Part shown: positions 9,401 through 16,781 of the stretch, piece after piece
Position numbering within the stretch: position 1 is the first letter of the stretch
Layout: the number at the start of each line of letters is the position of its first letter
Source: Allocatelliglobosispora scoriae
GTDB lineage: Bacteria; Actinomycetota; Actinomycetes; Mycobacteriales; Micromonosporaceae
Direction of reading: 5' to 3'
NCBI RefSeq assembly: GCF_014204945.1
Contig: NZ_JACHMN010000003.1
Coordinates: 1,612,001-1,676,000 of the forward strand
DNA length: 64,000 bases
Notes under the pieces: model-generated
Told to the model about the DNA's origin: nothing
The model's database searches: none
What the model saw: the letters and a program-made list of their open reading frames with translations, nothing else
Position numbers and translations under genes: made by a program

Positions 9401-10773
9401 AACGCGGTGCCGCCGAACCGCCGGCCCAGGTGGATGCCGCCGCCCCGGGTCACGGTGTCCTGGAGCAGGTTGTTGCTGATCGTCGTACCCGTGCTGCCGT
9501 AGAGGGCGATGTTGTTGGCGATGCCGGGGGAGTTGACCGTGTTCTGGTCGACGACGTTGTTGACATCGGCGCCGGGGCTCGACCAGAAGGCGATGCCGTC
9601 GTCCTGGGTGTTGCGGATGAACGTGTTCTTGATGGTCGAGTTGGTCACCGAGCCGTGGAAGTTGATGCCGTCGGCGGTCGTGTCCAGGATCCGGTTCGAG
9701 TCGATCGTCAAGTGGTCGGTGGGGCCGACGACCCAGATGCCGACCTTGTGGTTCTGCATCCACACGTGGTGGATCGTCGAGTTGGTGAAGCCGCCGTTGA
9801 AGGCGTGCACCGTGCCGTCGGCGTCGTCACGGGTGTTGACGTTGCCGAACATCGCCAGGTGCGACACGTTCACGTTGGTGCTGGGATTGCCGATCTGCCC
9901 GGCGAACTCGACGTGGTACCCGGTGAGCTTCGTGTACCACTGGCCCGCACCGGTGATCGTCACGTTGTTGACGTAGATCGGCGCGCTCACCTTGTAGAGG
10001 CCGGCCGGCAGGAAGAGGCCCACACCCTGGGCGGATGCGGCGTTGACGGCGTCCTGCAGCTTCTGCGTCGAGTCGGTCAGGCCGCTCGCGTCGGCGTTGT
10101 AGGGCGCGGCCGTCGCGTCGAGGAAGCCGGCGGGCTTGGAGAGCGCCGGTGCCACCAGTTCGAACTCGGCGGTGTTGATCGCGTACCACGGCGCGGTGTC
10201 GTTGGCGCCGACCTGCAGGCGCACCTTCGCGCCGACCGGCAGCGTCGAGGAGAACATCGTGCGCACGTCGTCGTAGAAGGCGTGCGGCGCGCTCGTGCCC
10301 GGCTCGCTGACGAACGGGGTGTTCGTCTCCTCCGGCGGGTTGGAGCCGTAGAGCCAGCTGTTCTTCGAGGTCAGCGCGAGCGGTGCCTGCGGGGTGCCGT
10401 TGACGGACAGGCTCAGCGAGGCGTTGATGCCGGTGCCGTCGAGCGAGTCGGGGATCGAGTAGTGGACGTTGACCGCGTTGGCCGGTGCGGTGAGCGTGAA
10501 CTCCACGTACTTGCCCTGCCCGACGAGCTGCACGGCCTGGCGGCCGGTCGCCTCCGAGGCGAGCGCGCCGAAGTAGAAGTTCTTCGCGAGGACCGTGCCG
10601 TTGGTCTGCGCGTTGACCGCCTGCTGCTCGACGAACGGGACCGGTGCGCCCGCGGTGACCGCCGCCGGAGCGGGGGCCGCCAGACCGATGACGGCGAGCA
10701 CCGACGCGGCGAGTGCGCCGGTCGTGCCGATGGCTAGCGCGCGGATGCGCATCGCCGGGTTGCTGATCTTCAC
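6415..10773 (-). CDS. secreted GH87-like alpha-1,3-glucanase/mycodextranase with three discoidin domains
   Basis: A 1452-residue exported protein. In order it has: a signal peptide (about 1-38, ending APAPAA), an N-terminal beta domain, and a right-handed beta-helix (about 215-550) with repeated TIxNN turns. Several choice-of-anchor-D immunoglobulin-like repeats and three F5/8C (discoidin) domains, each with a YWE motif, follow. The helix carries RDDADG, then D368 (NTTADGI is nearby as TTADGI), then D391-D392 (NTQDDGIAFW). The D-x22-D-D spacing matches the catalytic aspartates I recall for GH87 enzymes. GH87 enzymes cut alpha-1,3-glucan, a fungal wall and dental polymer, and discoidin domains of such enzymes bind the same glucan. 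The start is GTG at 10773 with AGAGG 6 nt upstream. Two anchor-D repeats (7256-7880) are near-copies of each other. If not GH87, it is another polysaccharide-acting beta-helix protein. Confidence 0.8.
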   Translation of the reverse strand: MKISNPAMRIRALAIGTTGALAASVLAVIGLAAPAPAAVTAGAPVPFVEQQAVNAQTNGTVLAKNFYFGALASEATGRQAVQLVGQGKYVEFTLTAPANAVNVHYSIPDSLDGTGINASLSLSVNGTPQAPLALTSKNSWLYGSNPPEETNTPFVSEPGTSAPHAFYDDVRTMFSSTLPVGAKVRLQVGANDTAPWYAINTAEFELVAPALSKPAGFLDATAAPYNADASGLTDSTQKLQDAVNAASAQGVGLFLPAGLYKVSAPIYVNNVTITGAGQWYTKLTGYHVEFAGQIGNPSTNVNVSHLAMFGNVNTRDDADGTVHAFNGGFTNSTIHHVWMQNHKVGIWVVGPTDHLTIDSNRILDTTADGINFHGSVTNSTIKNTFIRNTQDDGIAFWSSPGADVNNVVDQNTVNSPGIANNIALYGSTGTTISNNLLQDTVTRGGGIHLGRRFGGTAFAGVTTITGNRLVRTGQFDPGWDYHVGAIWTWPLDGPIASTVNITNNEIVDSPGAAFHLQNQAPPVGAGVTTQGVNGNTATGITISNNTVTNVGTFVFQLQGPGSAAVSGTVATGVGTAGVFNCNSGFTLNQGSGNSGWSTTACGLPPTALLYAFPTTTTFHNATVGQATPSQKVTIFNAAAAAATIGAVSASSGFTVTPDSGHPCGTTLALSSPGDPNVWCQVNVSFTPSAAGTTTGTLTIPSNQPGSPTVLSLVGSTGSNVVITPPTVTPTSLQFGSVNVGSTSAPQTLTLANPGTAPITVSSITASAGFSQTNACPSTLAAGASCTITARFSPTAGGAVTGTIAITNSGTQTPIGASLTGLGISSTTNLAQGAPITASSSTGGFGPGQANDGNTTTYWESAANAFPQTLTVDLGSVVVVGSVRLHLPPAPSWATRTETITVLGSSNGTDWAPLSGAAGRVFDPATGNTVTIGLPNSSVRYVRLAITGNTGWPAGQISEFAVFPGTGGGTATLAASPSSIAFGNQAVGTTGAPQTVTVTNTGTVSAAVSGITVSGAFLQTTTCGSAIAAGASCTVSARFAPTATGPASGSLTVASNATNPTLTVALTGTGTTVGTATLVASPTSLGFGNQTVGSTSAGQTVTVTNSGTVAASIGSVTVSGAFTQSTTCGSALAAGASCTATVRFAPTATGAASGTLTVASNATNPTLAVALTGTGTTATTTNLALGKATTTSSVSQSYGGGNAVDGNPGTYWESANNAFPQWITVDLGSASTLSSVVLSVPPAWGARTQTLSVLGSGDGSAFTTLVASAAYAFNPGGSVTIGLPAGTSSRFVRVTVTGNSAWPAAQLAEFAVMGVGRPDLALNRPTTASGSTQTYLPGNATDGNTSSYWEGVGFPSTLTVDLGSAQAVGSVVLNLPPSASWASRTETLSVLGSTDGTTFTPVVASAGYTFNPATGNTVTITFTSTTIRHVRLNITANSGGSSGQISGFSVFGS

Positions 10774-10868
10774 GGGCGACCTCTCTGGACAGCGCGGCCG
10801 GCCGAGGCGCTCATCGCCCGGCCTGACCGGTTATGCGGAAGTGCAGTCCCCCCGGGCGACAATTCTTA

Positions 10869-10906
10869 GCAAGACAGCAACACGATCGACGCAAGAAATC
10901 AACACG
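10869..10906 (-). promoter_or_regulatory. 22-bp-spaced direct repeats upstream of the GH87-like gene
   Basis: GCAAGACAGCAACACG (10869-10884) and GCAAGAAATCAACACG (10891-10906) match at 14 of 16 positions and are offset by 22 bp, two helical turns. They lie about 100-130 bp upstream of the GTG start of the GH87-like gene. This layout suits a regulator binding one face of the helix; no regulator is identified. Confidence 0.4.
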
Positions 10907-10985
10907 ATGCGGTAGGGAATGTGATGGCGCAGCAACATGACCGCCCCGCCGAGCGGCCCGGTCGGCGGTGTGATCGGCTGGAGCG

Positions 10986-11546
10986 GTGCGCAGACCCTCC
11001 GCCGCCGATCTCGCCGCCGCCCACGGCAGGTCCATTCCCGACCTGATCGCCGACGACCTCTCGGTTCTCTTCTGCGGCATCAACCCCGGCCTGTGGTCGG
11101 CGGCGACGGGCCACCACTTCGCCCGCCCCGGCAACCGGTTCTGGCCGGCGCTGCACGCGGGCGGCTTCACCCCGCGCCTGCTCCGCCCGGCGGAGCAGGG
11201 TGAGCTGCTCGCCTATGGGCTGGGCATCACCAACCTCGCCGCCCGTGGCACGGCTCGGGCCGACGAGCTGACCGCCGCGGAGTTACGCGAGGGCGGTGCC
11301 CTGCTCGCGGCGAAGCTGGCCGCACATCGGCCGGGCTGGCTCGCGGTTCTCGGCGTGACCGCCTACCGCAGCGCGTTCGGGCAGCGGCACGCGGTGATGG
11401 GACGGCAACCGGAGCGGATCGCCGGGGTGCCCGTGTGGGTGCTGCCCAACCCGAGCGGCCTCAACGCGCATTACACCGCTGCCGCTCTGGCCGCCGCTTT
11501 CGCTGAACTTCACACGGCCGTCACCCAAGATCACCGCAACTCTTGA
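10986..11546 (+). CDS. mug: G/U mismatch-specific DNA glycosylase
   Basis: A 186-residue Mug/TDG-family uracil-DNA glycosylase that removes uracil or damaged bases opposite guanine. The active-site motif GINPG is at about residue 36 (LFCGINPGLWSAATGHHFA). The second family motif NPSGLNAHY is near residue 157. Length is normal. The start is GTG at 10986 with GGAG close upstream, and that short spacing makes the start somewhat uncertain. One leucine codon is TTA (11283-11285), rare in this GC-rich DNA. The stop codon TGA lies within a dispersed CAACTCTT palindrome that also separates it from the convergent gene on the right. Confidence 0.9.
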   Translation: MRRPSAADLAAAHGRSIPDLIADDLSVLFCGINPGLWSAATGHHFARPGNRFWPALHAGGFTPRLLRPAEQGELLAYGLGITNLAARGTARADELTAAELREGGALLAAKLAAHRPGWLAVLGVTAYRSAFGQRHAVMGRQPERIAGVPVWVLPNPSGLNAHYTAAALAAAFAELHTAVTQDHRNS

Positions 11547-11553
11547 AGAGTTG
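11537..11553. repeat. CAACTCTT palindrome family, copy 2
   Basis: CAACTCTT-g-AAGAGTTG, preceded by AAGATCACCG and followed by GTGTC. It supplies the TGA stop codon of mug and lies between convergent genes, a good place for a bidirectional terminator. Confidence 0.8.
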
Positions 11554-11556
11554 GTG

Positions 11557-12102
11557 TCATGCGTCGGGCTTGACGATCTGGAGCAGGCCGTGGACGAACC
11601 AGAGCCGGTGGCCGTCCACGTGCACCACCCACTGCGACGCGGTGCCGGGGTCGGCCTGCCAGGCGCCGGGGAATCGCGTCAGCGCGTCGTTCACCACACA
11701 GGACCATGGCGCCAGCCGCTCCGGCCTGGGCAGGTCCGGGACCGCTGCACCGGGGGAGCGGACCAGCCAGCCGTGCAGGACCGCGCCGCCGAAGCCCACC
11801 GTCACCTGCCAGCGCAGGTCGGGCCAGAGCCCCGGCAGCGGCCACGAGCAGTTCTTCACCGTCACATCGCCGACCTGCACCGGCTGCTCGGTCTCGGGCG
11901 GGCCGAGGACCGCCCGGTAGAGCGCCAACCCTCGCGGTGCCCGGCGCGAGTGCTGCATCGTCTGCCAGCGGTTGTGCGCGGCCATGTACTCACCGAGCGA
12001 CGCGCCCAGCTCGATCCGCGCCTCGGTCACCAGGTCCGGCTGGAAGTCCGCCATCCGGCGCAGGAGCATGAGCTGGAACTCTCGCCGAGCGAATCCCTCC
12101 AC
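11557..12102 (-). CDS. hypothetical protein
   Basis: A 181-residue protein I do not recognise. It has no signal peptide or membrane segment. The N-terminal third is helical and charged ([21 protein letters not shown]). The rest looks like beta strands with several tryptophans ([36 protein letters not shown]). Codon usage matches its neighbours, which supports a real gene. The start appears to be GTG at 12102, with only a weak ribosome-binding site. It is flanked by two CAACTCTT palindromes in opposite orientation (11537 and 12165) and is convergent with mug. Confidence 0.7.
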   Translation of the reverse strand: MEGFARREFQLMLLRRMADFQPDLVTEARIELGASLGEYMAAHNRWQTMQHSRRAPRGLALYRAVLGPPETEQPVQVGDVTVKNCSWPLPGLWPDLRWQVTVGFGGAVLHGWLVRSPGAAVPDLPRPERLAPWSCVVNDALTRFPGAWQADPGTASQWVVHVDGHRLWFVHGLLQIVKPDA

Positions 12103-12159
12103 GCCCGCCAGCCTATGTCCTCGCTGCTCCGACGGCGGTCACGGGAGCCGCCCCCGCGT

Positions 12160-12190
12160 AGGACCAACTCTTGAAGAGTTGCGGCGATCG
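12160..12190. repeat. CAACTCTT palindrome family, copy 3 (asymmetric, inverted relative to copy 1)
   Basis: Core CAACTCTT-g-AAGAGTTG at 12165-12181 with TAGGAC on the left and CGGCGATCGAG on the right. Read on the other strand it is nearly identical to the copy at 2597-2625. It lies in the divergent gap upstream of the DUF2252 gene. Confidence 0.8.
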
Positions 12191-12286
12191 AGCTCCTCCC
12201 GGGACTCGACCCCGAACGGGCTCGTGTCGAAAGGTGTCAGAAATCGGGCAGCAGGAAAAACAGACATGTAAGGGACAATTCATACT

Positions 12287-13627
12287 ATGGACGCGTTGAA
12301 TGGTGACGATCGGATGACCGACCGCAGTCCCGATCGGGGTCGTCTGATCGCGGGAGCGATCGACACCCACTTCGGCGAGATGATGCGCCTCGACCTGCCC
12401 GCCTTCCGGCGGAAGTTCCGCAAGATGGCGGCGTCGCCCTACGCGTTCTACCGCGGTGCGGCCTGCCTGTTCTACGCCGACATGGCGGGCGCCTTCGCCG
12501 ACACCTCCTATCTCGACGCCGAGACGAGCCGGGTCTGGATCCACGGCGACCTGCACGCCGCCAACTTCGGCACCTATATGGACTCCGAGGGGAGGCTGGC
12601 CTTCAACGTCAACGACTTCGACGAAGCCTATATCGGCCCCTATCTCTGGGACCTCAAGCGTTTCGCCGCGAGTGTGGCGCTGATCGGCCAGGCCAAGGCC
12701 CTCTCGGACCGGGCGATCTCCCAGCTCGTCACCGTCTTCGCCGCGGGTTACCTGGCGGAGCTGCGGGCGATGGTGCAGCAGCCGTCCGCGACCGGCGCGA
12801 TCACCCTCGGCACCGCGCACGGCACCATCCGCCGGGTGCTCCAGCAGGCGCAGCTGATGACGCGGACCGGCATGCTCGCCACGTTCACCGAGATCACCGA
12901 CTACCGCCGCCGCTTCATCCGCGACTCCCACGTCTTCGAGGTCGACGCGCAGGCGGAGGTGGCGCTGCGGGCGGCGTTCGAGCGCTACCTCGACACGCTG
13001 CCGCCGTCGCGGACCGCCCACGCGTCGGAGGCGAAGATCAAGGACCTGATGCTGATCAAGGGCGCGGGTATCGGCTCGGCGGGCCTGCCGTCCTACAACG
13101 TCCTGCTGGAGGGGCGGACGGAGGCGCTGGAGAACGACATCATCGTCTACCTCAAGCTCGCCCAGGTCCCGGCGGTCTCCGCCTACGTCACCGACGCGCG
13201 GATCCGGGACCACTTCGAGCACCAGGGGCACCGTACCGCCGCCGCCCAGCGCGCGCTGCAGGTGCACGCCGATCCGTGGGTGGGCTGGGCCGAGCTGAAC
13301 GGCGCGGGGCAGTATGTCGCCGAGGTCTCGCCCTATGAGGCGGACCTGAACTGGGACGACCTCACCGAGCCCGCCGAGCTCACCGAGACCGTGGCGGACC
13401 TGGCCAGGATCGTCGCGCGGATGCACGGTGCGGCCGATGTGGACTCCGCCGACCCGCTCGTCGGCTTCTCCGCGGAACAGGCGATCCTGCGGGTGGTCGA
13501 CGGCGACGACGAGGGCTTCACGGTCCTGCTCAACAGCTTCGCCCGGGAGTACGCCGCCCAGACCCGCGCCGACCACCAGCTCTTCGTCGACCTCTTCCGC
13601 AACGACGAGCTGCCGGGGTTGAGCTGA
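12287..13627 (+). CDS. DUF2252 family protein
   Basis: A 446-residue member of the DUF2252 family, which resembles aminoglycoside phosphotransferase/kinase folds. The segments WIHGDLHAANFGTY (about residue 85) and FNVNDFDEAYIGPYLWDLKRFAAS (about 105-128) look like the catalytic and metal-binding loops of such kinases. No substrate is known for the family and I do not propose one. No signal peptide or membrane segment. Two starts are possible: the ATG at 12287 and the ATG at 12314 (MTDRSPDRG). A CATACT box just before 12287 could be a -10, which would favour the second. It is convergent with the chitinase gene, with the paired inverted repeats of 13634-13754 between them. Confidence 0.88.
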   Translation: MDALNGDDRMTDRSPDRGRLIAGAIDTHFGEMMRLDLPAFRRKFRKMAASPYAFYRGAACLFYADMAGAFADTSYLDAETSRVWIHGDLHAANFGTYMDSEGRLAFNVNDFDEAYIGPYLWDLKRFAASVALIGQAKALSDRAISQLVTVFAAGYLAELRAMVQQPSATGAITLGTAHGTIRRVLQQAQLMTRTGMLATFTEITDYRRRFIRDSHVFEVDAQAEVALRAAFERYLDTLPPSRTAHASEAKIKDLMLIKGAGIGSAGLPSYNVLLEGRTEALENDIIVYLKLAQVPAVSAYVTDARIRDHFEHQGHRTAAAQRALQVHADPWVGWAELNGAGQYVAEVSPYEADLNWDDLTEPAELTETVADLARIVARMHGAADVDSADPLVGFSAEQAILRVVDGDDEGFTVLLNSFAREYAAQTRADHQLFVDLFRNDELPGLS

Positions 13628-13633
13628 ACCCGC

Positions 13634-13754
13634 CCTGAATTTTAATGCTGGACACGCCGGGAAATCTGCAATAAAAGTCAGGATCAACTCGCCGCAGCTC
13701 GTTGATCCTGACTTTTATTGCACTTCAGGCGGCGTGTCCAGCATTAAATTCAGG
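13634..13754. repeat. inverted pair of 54-55-bp dispersed elements between convergent genes
   Basis: Two copies of the element seen at 2722-2776 lie head to head. The inner arms 13667-13688 and 13701-13722 are a perfect 22-bp inverted repeat with a 12-nt loop. The outer arms 13634-13659 and 13730-13754 match except for one base. The pair starts 6 bp after the DUF2252 stop and ends at the chitinase stop, so it is placed as a bidirectional terminator. Confidence 0.85.
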
Positions 13755-16034
13755 TTATAGGCCGCTGTTGACCGCAGTCATCAACGTGCCGCTGGACGTG
13801 TCGCCGGACATCTCCCAGATCATCCCGCCCAACAGTCCCTTACTCTTCAACCACGTGGTCTTCTGCCCGATCGACCATGCGTCGTCGAAGCTCCACCACT
13901 GCCCGCCCGCCCCGGTGTAGCAGTAGGTCGAGACCGACTGCGTGTCGTGGTAGACGGTGCACGCGGGCACCCCTGCGAGCAGGTTGGCGTAACCCCGGGT
14001 CCCGGCCTCCTCGGCGAACTGCCCCGGCGCGGCCCCCGTGGCGGTCTGCCACTCGCCGTTGACGCCACCGGCGGCGACGCCCTGCCAGCCCCGGCCGTAG
14101 AACGCGACGCCGATCGTGAGCCGCCGCGGATTGACCCCGGCGTCGAGATAGGTCTGAACCGCCTTGTTGACGCTGAACTCCGTGTAGGGGTCCTGCGTGT
14201 CGCGGTAGAGGTTGGCCTGGTGGCCGGTGCGGTTGGGCTCCCACGAGTTGTCCGAGCCCGAGCCGTGGAAGTCGTAGCCCTGCACGTTGGCGAAGTCCAT
14301 CGAGGCGAAGACGCCGGTCGGGCTGATGTCCCAGCCCGCCGCGATCTTCGCCGGGTCGGCCGGGGTGAACGCCGTGATCAGGTAGCGCTTGCCGCTGGTG
14401 GCGGTGAGCGCGTCGAGCTGGCGGCGGAATTCGGCGATCAGCGCGGTGTTGTTGGCCTTGTCGGCCGGGCTGACGTGGTTGCCGGGGTGGCCCTCGGCGC
14501 CCGGCCACTCCCAGTCGAGGTCGATGCCATCGAAGATCCCGGCCGCGCTGCCCGGGCCGCCGGCGGCGTTGTACGCCGGCAGATTCCCCTTGATGTAGAT
14601 GTCGAGGCAGGAGCGGACGAACTTCTCCCGGGACGCCGCCGTGGCCGCCACATCGGAGAAGTACTTCGAGTAGGTCCAGCCGCCGATCGAGATCAGCACC
14701 TTGAGGTTGGGGTACTTCACCTTGAGCTTGCGGAGCTGGTTGAAGTTGCCGCGCAGCGGCTCCCAGCCGGTGTCGGCCACTCCGTCGACGGACTGCGCAG
14801 CCGCGAACGGGCGGCCGTAGTCGGCGTCGGCGTCGCCCGCACCCGTACCCTGATCAGGATCTTGGGGGTTGGCGGTGGTGCCCCGGGTGACGCCCTGCAG
14901 GCAGGTGAGGTTGACCGGGTCGATGTTGGCGAAGGCGTAGTTGATGTGGGTCAGCTTCGCCGCCGCACCGCTGGTGTCGAGGTTGCGGACGAAGTACTGC
15001 CGCCCGTAGATGCCCCACTGGACGAAGTAGCCGACCTTGGCGTACTTGCCGGTGCCGAGGACGTCGTCGGTGGTGACGGCGACCGCGTTGCTCGCCGCGG
15101 AGACGTTGTCATAGGTGTCGCGGGCCTTCACGGTGAAGGTGTATCCGGTCATCGGCGCGAGACCGCCGACGACCGCGGTGAGCCCGGTGACGCTGGCCCG
15201 CAGCGTGGTGCCGGTGTAGATGTCGTAGCCGGCGATGCCGCTGGCGTCGGTGGCCGCGGTCCAGGCGAGCGTCACCGAGGTGGCGGTCTTCGCGGTGGAG
15301 CGCAGCGTCGTCGGCGCGGTCGGCGGCGTGGTGTCGTTCGCCGGGTTGAGGGTGGTCGCGCTGACGGTGGTGCTCAGGGCGGAGAGGTTGCCCCGGGTGT
15401 CCTTGGCCCGCACCGCGAAGGTGTATCCGGTGTTCGGGGTGAGCCCGGTGACGACGGCACCGGCGGTCGTGCTCGTCGCGACGACGGTGCTGCCGGAGAG
15501 CACCTCATAGGAGGCGATCGGGAAGTCCGTCACGGCCGCGGCGGTCCAGGCGAGCGAGACGGTACGCGTGGTCCGCCCCGCCACCGTGACGCCGGTCGGA
15601 GTGCCGGGCGCCCGGTCGGCGCTGCCGTCGCACTTGTTGCCGTTGATCCTGCAGTTCAGCGGTGCCGCGCTGCCGCCGTAGGCGATGAACCACGGGCTGT
15701 AGGGCTCGGTGGTGGCACCGGCGGCGACCGTACCGTTGTAGTGGGCGTTGACGACGGTGACGTGCGAACCGGCCTGCGTCGCGGTGCCGTTGTAGAAGTT
15801 GCTCATCGTCACCCCGGCGGGCAGGTCGAACTCCAGCGTCCAGCCGGTGATCGAGGCCGTGGTGGGGTTGGCGACGATGAGCTTGTCCATGAACCACGAG
15901 CCGTTGTCGGCGCTGGAGAACGTCGCCGTCAGCCCGGCCGGTGCCGCGGTCGCCGCCGTCGGCACCCCCACGGCGGCGGTGGTGCCGACGGCTAACGCGA
16001 GCACCGCGGCGGGTAAGCGGTAGATCCTGCGCAT
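13755..16034 (-). CDS. secreted GH18 chitinase with CBM2-like and two fibronectin III domains
   Basis: A 759-residue exported chitinase that hydrolyses beta-1,4 bonds of chitin. The order is: signal peptide (1 to about 31), CBM2-like chitin/cellulose-binding domain (about 34-135), two FnIII linkers (about 143-230 and 237-325), and the GH18 barrel (from about 332). The catalytic motif DGIDLDWE (D502, D505, D507, E509) and the strand KVLISIGGW are intact. Start ATG at 16034 has GGAGG 7 nt upstream. Codons 7 and 14, both in the signal peptide, are TTA, so translation may depend on the rare leucyl tRNA (bldA-type control). A clear promoter with an overlapping 19-bp palindrome precedes it. It lies near a GH16 and a GH87-like gene of related purpose. 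Confidence 0.93.
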   Translation of the reverse strand: MRRIYRLPAAVLALAVGTTAAVGVPTAATAAPAGLTATFSSADNGSWFMDKLIVANPTTASITGWTLEFDLPAGVTMSNFYNGTATQAGSHVTVVNAHYNGTVAAGATTEPYSPWFIAYGGSAAPLNCRINGNKCDGSADRAPGTPTGVTVAGRTTRTVSLAWTAAAVTDFPIASYEVLSGSTVVATSTTAGAVVTGLTPNTGYTFAVRAKDTRGNLSALSTTVSATTLNPANDTTPPTAPTTLRSTAKTATSVTLAWTAATDASGIAGYDIYTGTTLRASVTGLTAVVGGLAPMTGYTFTVKARDTYDNVSAASNAVAVTTDDVLGTGKYAKVGYFVQWGIYGRQYFVRNLDTSGAAAKLTHINYAFANIDPVNLTCLQGVTRGTTANPQDPDQGTGAGDADADYGRPFAAAQSVDGVADTGWEPLRGNFNQLRKLKVKYPNLKVLISIGGWTYSKYFSDVAATAASREKFVRSCLDIYIKGNLPAYNAAGGPGSAAGIFDGIDLDWEWPGAEGHPGNHVSPADKANNTALIAEFRRQLDALTATSGKRYLITAFTPADPAKIAAGWDISPTGVFASMDFANVQGYDFHGSGSDNSWEPNRTGHQANLYRDTQDPYTEFSVNKAVQTYLDAGVNPRRLTIGVAFYGRGWQGVAAGGVNGEWQTATGAAPGQFAEEAGTRGYANLLAGVPACTVYHDTQSVSTYCYTGAGGQWWSFDDAWSIGQKTTWLKSKGLLGGMIWEMSGDTSSGTLMTAVNSGL

Positions 16035-16049
16035 GTGACCCTCCCAGTT

Positions 16050-16095
16050 ATTAGGAAACTTTCCTAATATTCAGGCCGCAGGACTCGGGCGTCAA
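16050..16095 (-). promoter_or_regulatory. chitinase promoter with overlapping operator
   Basis: Read on the minus strand, TTGACG (-35, 16090-16095) and GAATAT (-10, 16067-16072) are 17 bp apart. A perfect 19-bp palindrome (plus-strand ATTAGGAAACTTTCCTAAT, 16050-16068) overlaps the -10 and the expected transcription start. It ends 15 bp before the ATG. This is a repression-type geometry. Similar GAAA/TTTC palindromes precede secreted hydrolase genes in other actinomycetes, as I recall it, possibly as ROK-family sites. Confidence 0.7.
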
Positions 16096-16109
16096 TGCCA
16101 TATTTATAT

Positions 16110-16661
16110 CTACGGATATGTTGTCGGCGCAGGCAAAATATCGGCTCGGTGCCCCCGCTGACCCGGCAGCAGTTGCAGCCAGGCGAGCAGCGCCCCCGTC
16201 ATCTGCTGCTCGAAGGCGACCTTCGCGTGGAGGGCGGGCGGGCTGTCCGGGGCGGGATCGGCGAGGCCCTGCTGCCGTTGCCGGATCACGGTGAGACTGC
16301 TGCGGAGGAAGGCGTCGAAGGTCTCCCGGTCGGCGGAGGCGACCGCGAGCACGCCCCGCACGTAGAACTCCTCGATCGAGGCGCCCTCGGGTACGTCGGC
16401 GAGCCAGGACCGCTGCCGCCGCCGCCCGCTGACGGTGAGTGCGCAGGCCGGCCGGTTCTGGTAGCCCTTCGCGAGCGGGGTCACGGTGTCGACGTAGAGG
16501 TATCCGGAGCGTTCGAGCCGGTTGACGGCGGCCTGGACGCGGCCGAGCTCGACCGGCCGGTGGCTGTCGAAGATCTGGGTGTGCCGGCGCTGGAGGTCGT
16601 AAGCGCTGGCGGGCTCGCGGCTGAGCAGCACGAGGAGGATCTCGTCGAGCGCCAGCGTCAC
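16110..16661 (-). CDS. PadR family transcriptional regulator
   Basis: A 183-residue PadR-type regulator. The N-terminal winged helix (LALDEILLVLLSREPASAYDLQRRH, then LGRVQAAVNRLERSGYLYVDT) lies at about residues 1-72. A helical C-terminal dimerisation domain follows. The start is the GTG at 16661, with AGGAA 8 nt upstream; the open frame continues further but without a better start. A 23-bp palindrome at 16694-16716 lies just upstream, so autoregulation is likely. It sits between the GH16 gene and the chitinase gene on the same strand. It could regulate either, but both have their own palindromes of different sequence. Confidence 0.88.
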   Translation of the reverse strand: MTLALDEILLVLLSREPASAYDLQRRHTQIFDSHRPVELGRVQAAVNRLERSGYLYVDTVTPLAKGYQNRPACALTVSGRRRQRSWLADVPEGASIEEFYVRGVLAVASADRETFDAFLRSSLTVIRQRQQGLADPAPDSPPALHAKVAFEQQMTGALLAWLQLLPGQRGHRADILPAPTTYP

Positions 16662-16693
16662 CGCTCGGTTCCTTTCGCCGACCCTCCCGCTGC

Positions 16694-16716
16694 AACTTCT
16701 ACAGTATGTAGAAGTT
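16694..16716 (-). promoter_or_regulatory. probable PadR operator
   Basis: AACTTCTACA and TGTAGAAGTT are perfect 10-bp arms around GTA. The site is 33 bp upstream of the PadR start codon and contains TACA-n3-TGTA, in keeping with PadR-type sites. It lies between the PadR start and the GH16 terminator. Confidence 0.65.
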
Positions 16717-16744
16717 AACACCGGGTACCTCCGGCGACCAAGAT

Positions 16745-16772
16745 CCCCGCCCCGGCCGGAACCGGGGCGGGG
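16745..16772 (-). terminator. GH16 gene terminator
   Basis: CCCCGCCCCGG (16745-16755) and CCGGGGCGGGG (16762-16772) form an 11-bp GC stem with a 6-nt loop, 9 bp beyond the stop of the leftward GH16 gene. Confidence 0.75.
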
Positions 16773-16781
16773 GACCATGGC

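Noticed and set aside
6410-9763. Open frame of 1117 codons on the minus strand in a second frame
   Set aside because: It overlaps the GH87-like gene on the same strand and encodes only Arg/Gly/His/Pro-rich sequence without domains.
12113-13687. Minus-strand frame of 524 codons starting in the repeat element
   Set aside because: Antisense to the DUF2252 gene, which has clear family motifs. The shared start peptide in several such frames comes from the repeat element.
2722-13754. Similar peptides (ILTFIA...CPAL) encoded by the three 54-55-bp elements
   Set aside because: One copy has a 1-bp indel that breaks the frame. Conservation follows the DNA ends, not codons, so coding is unlikely.
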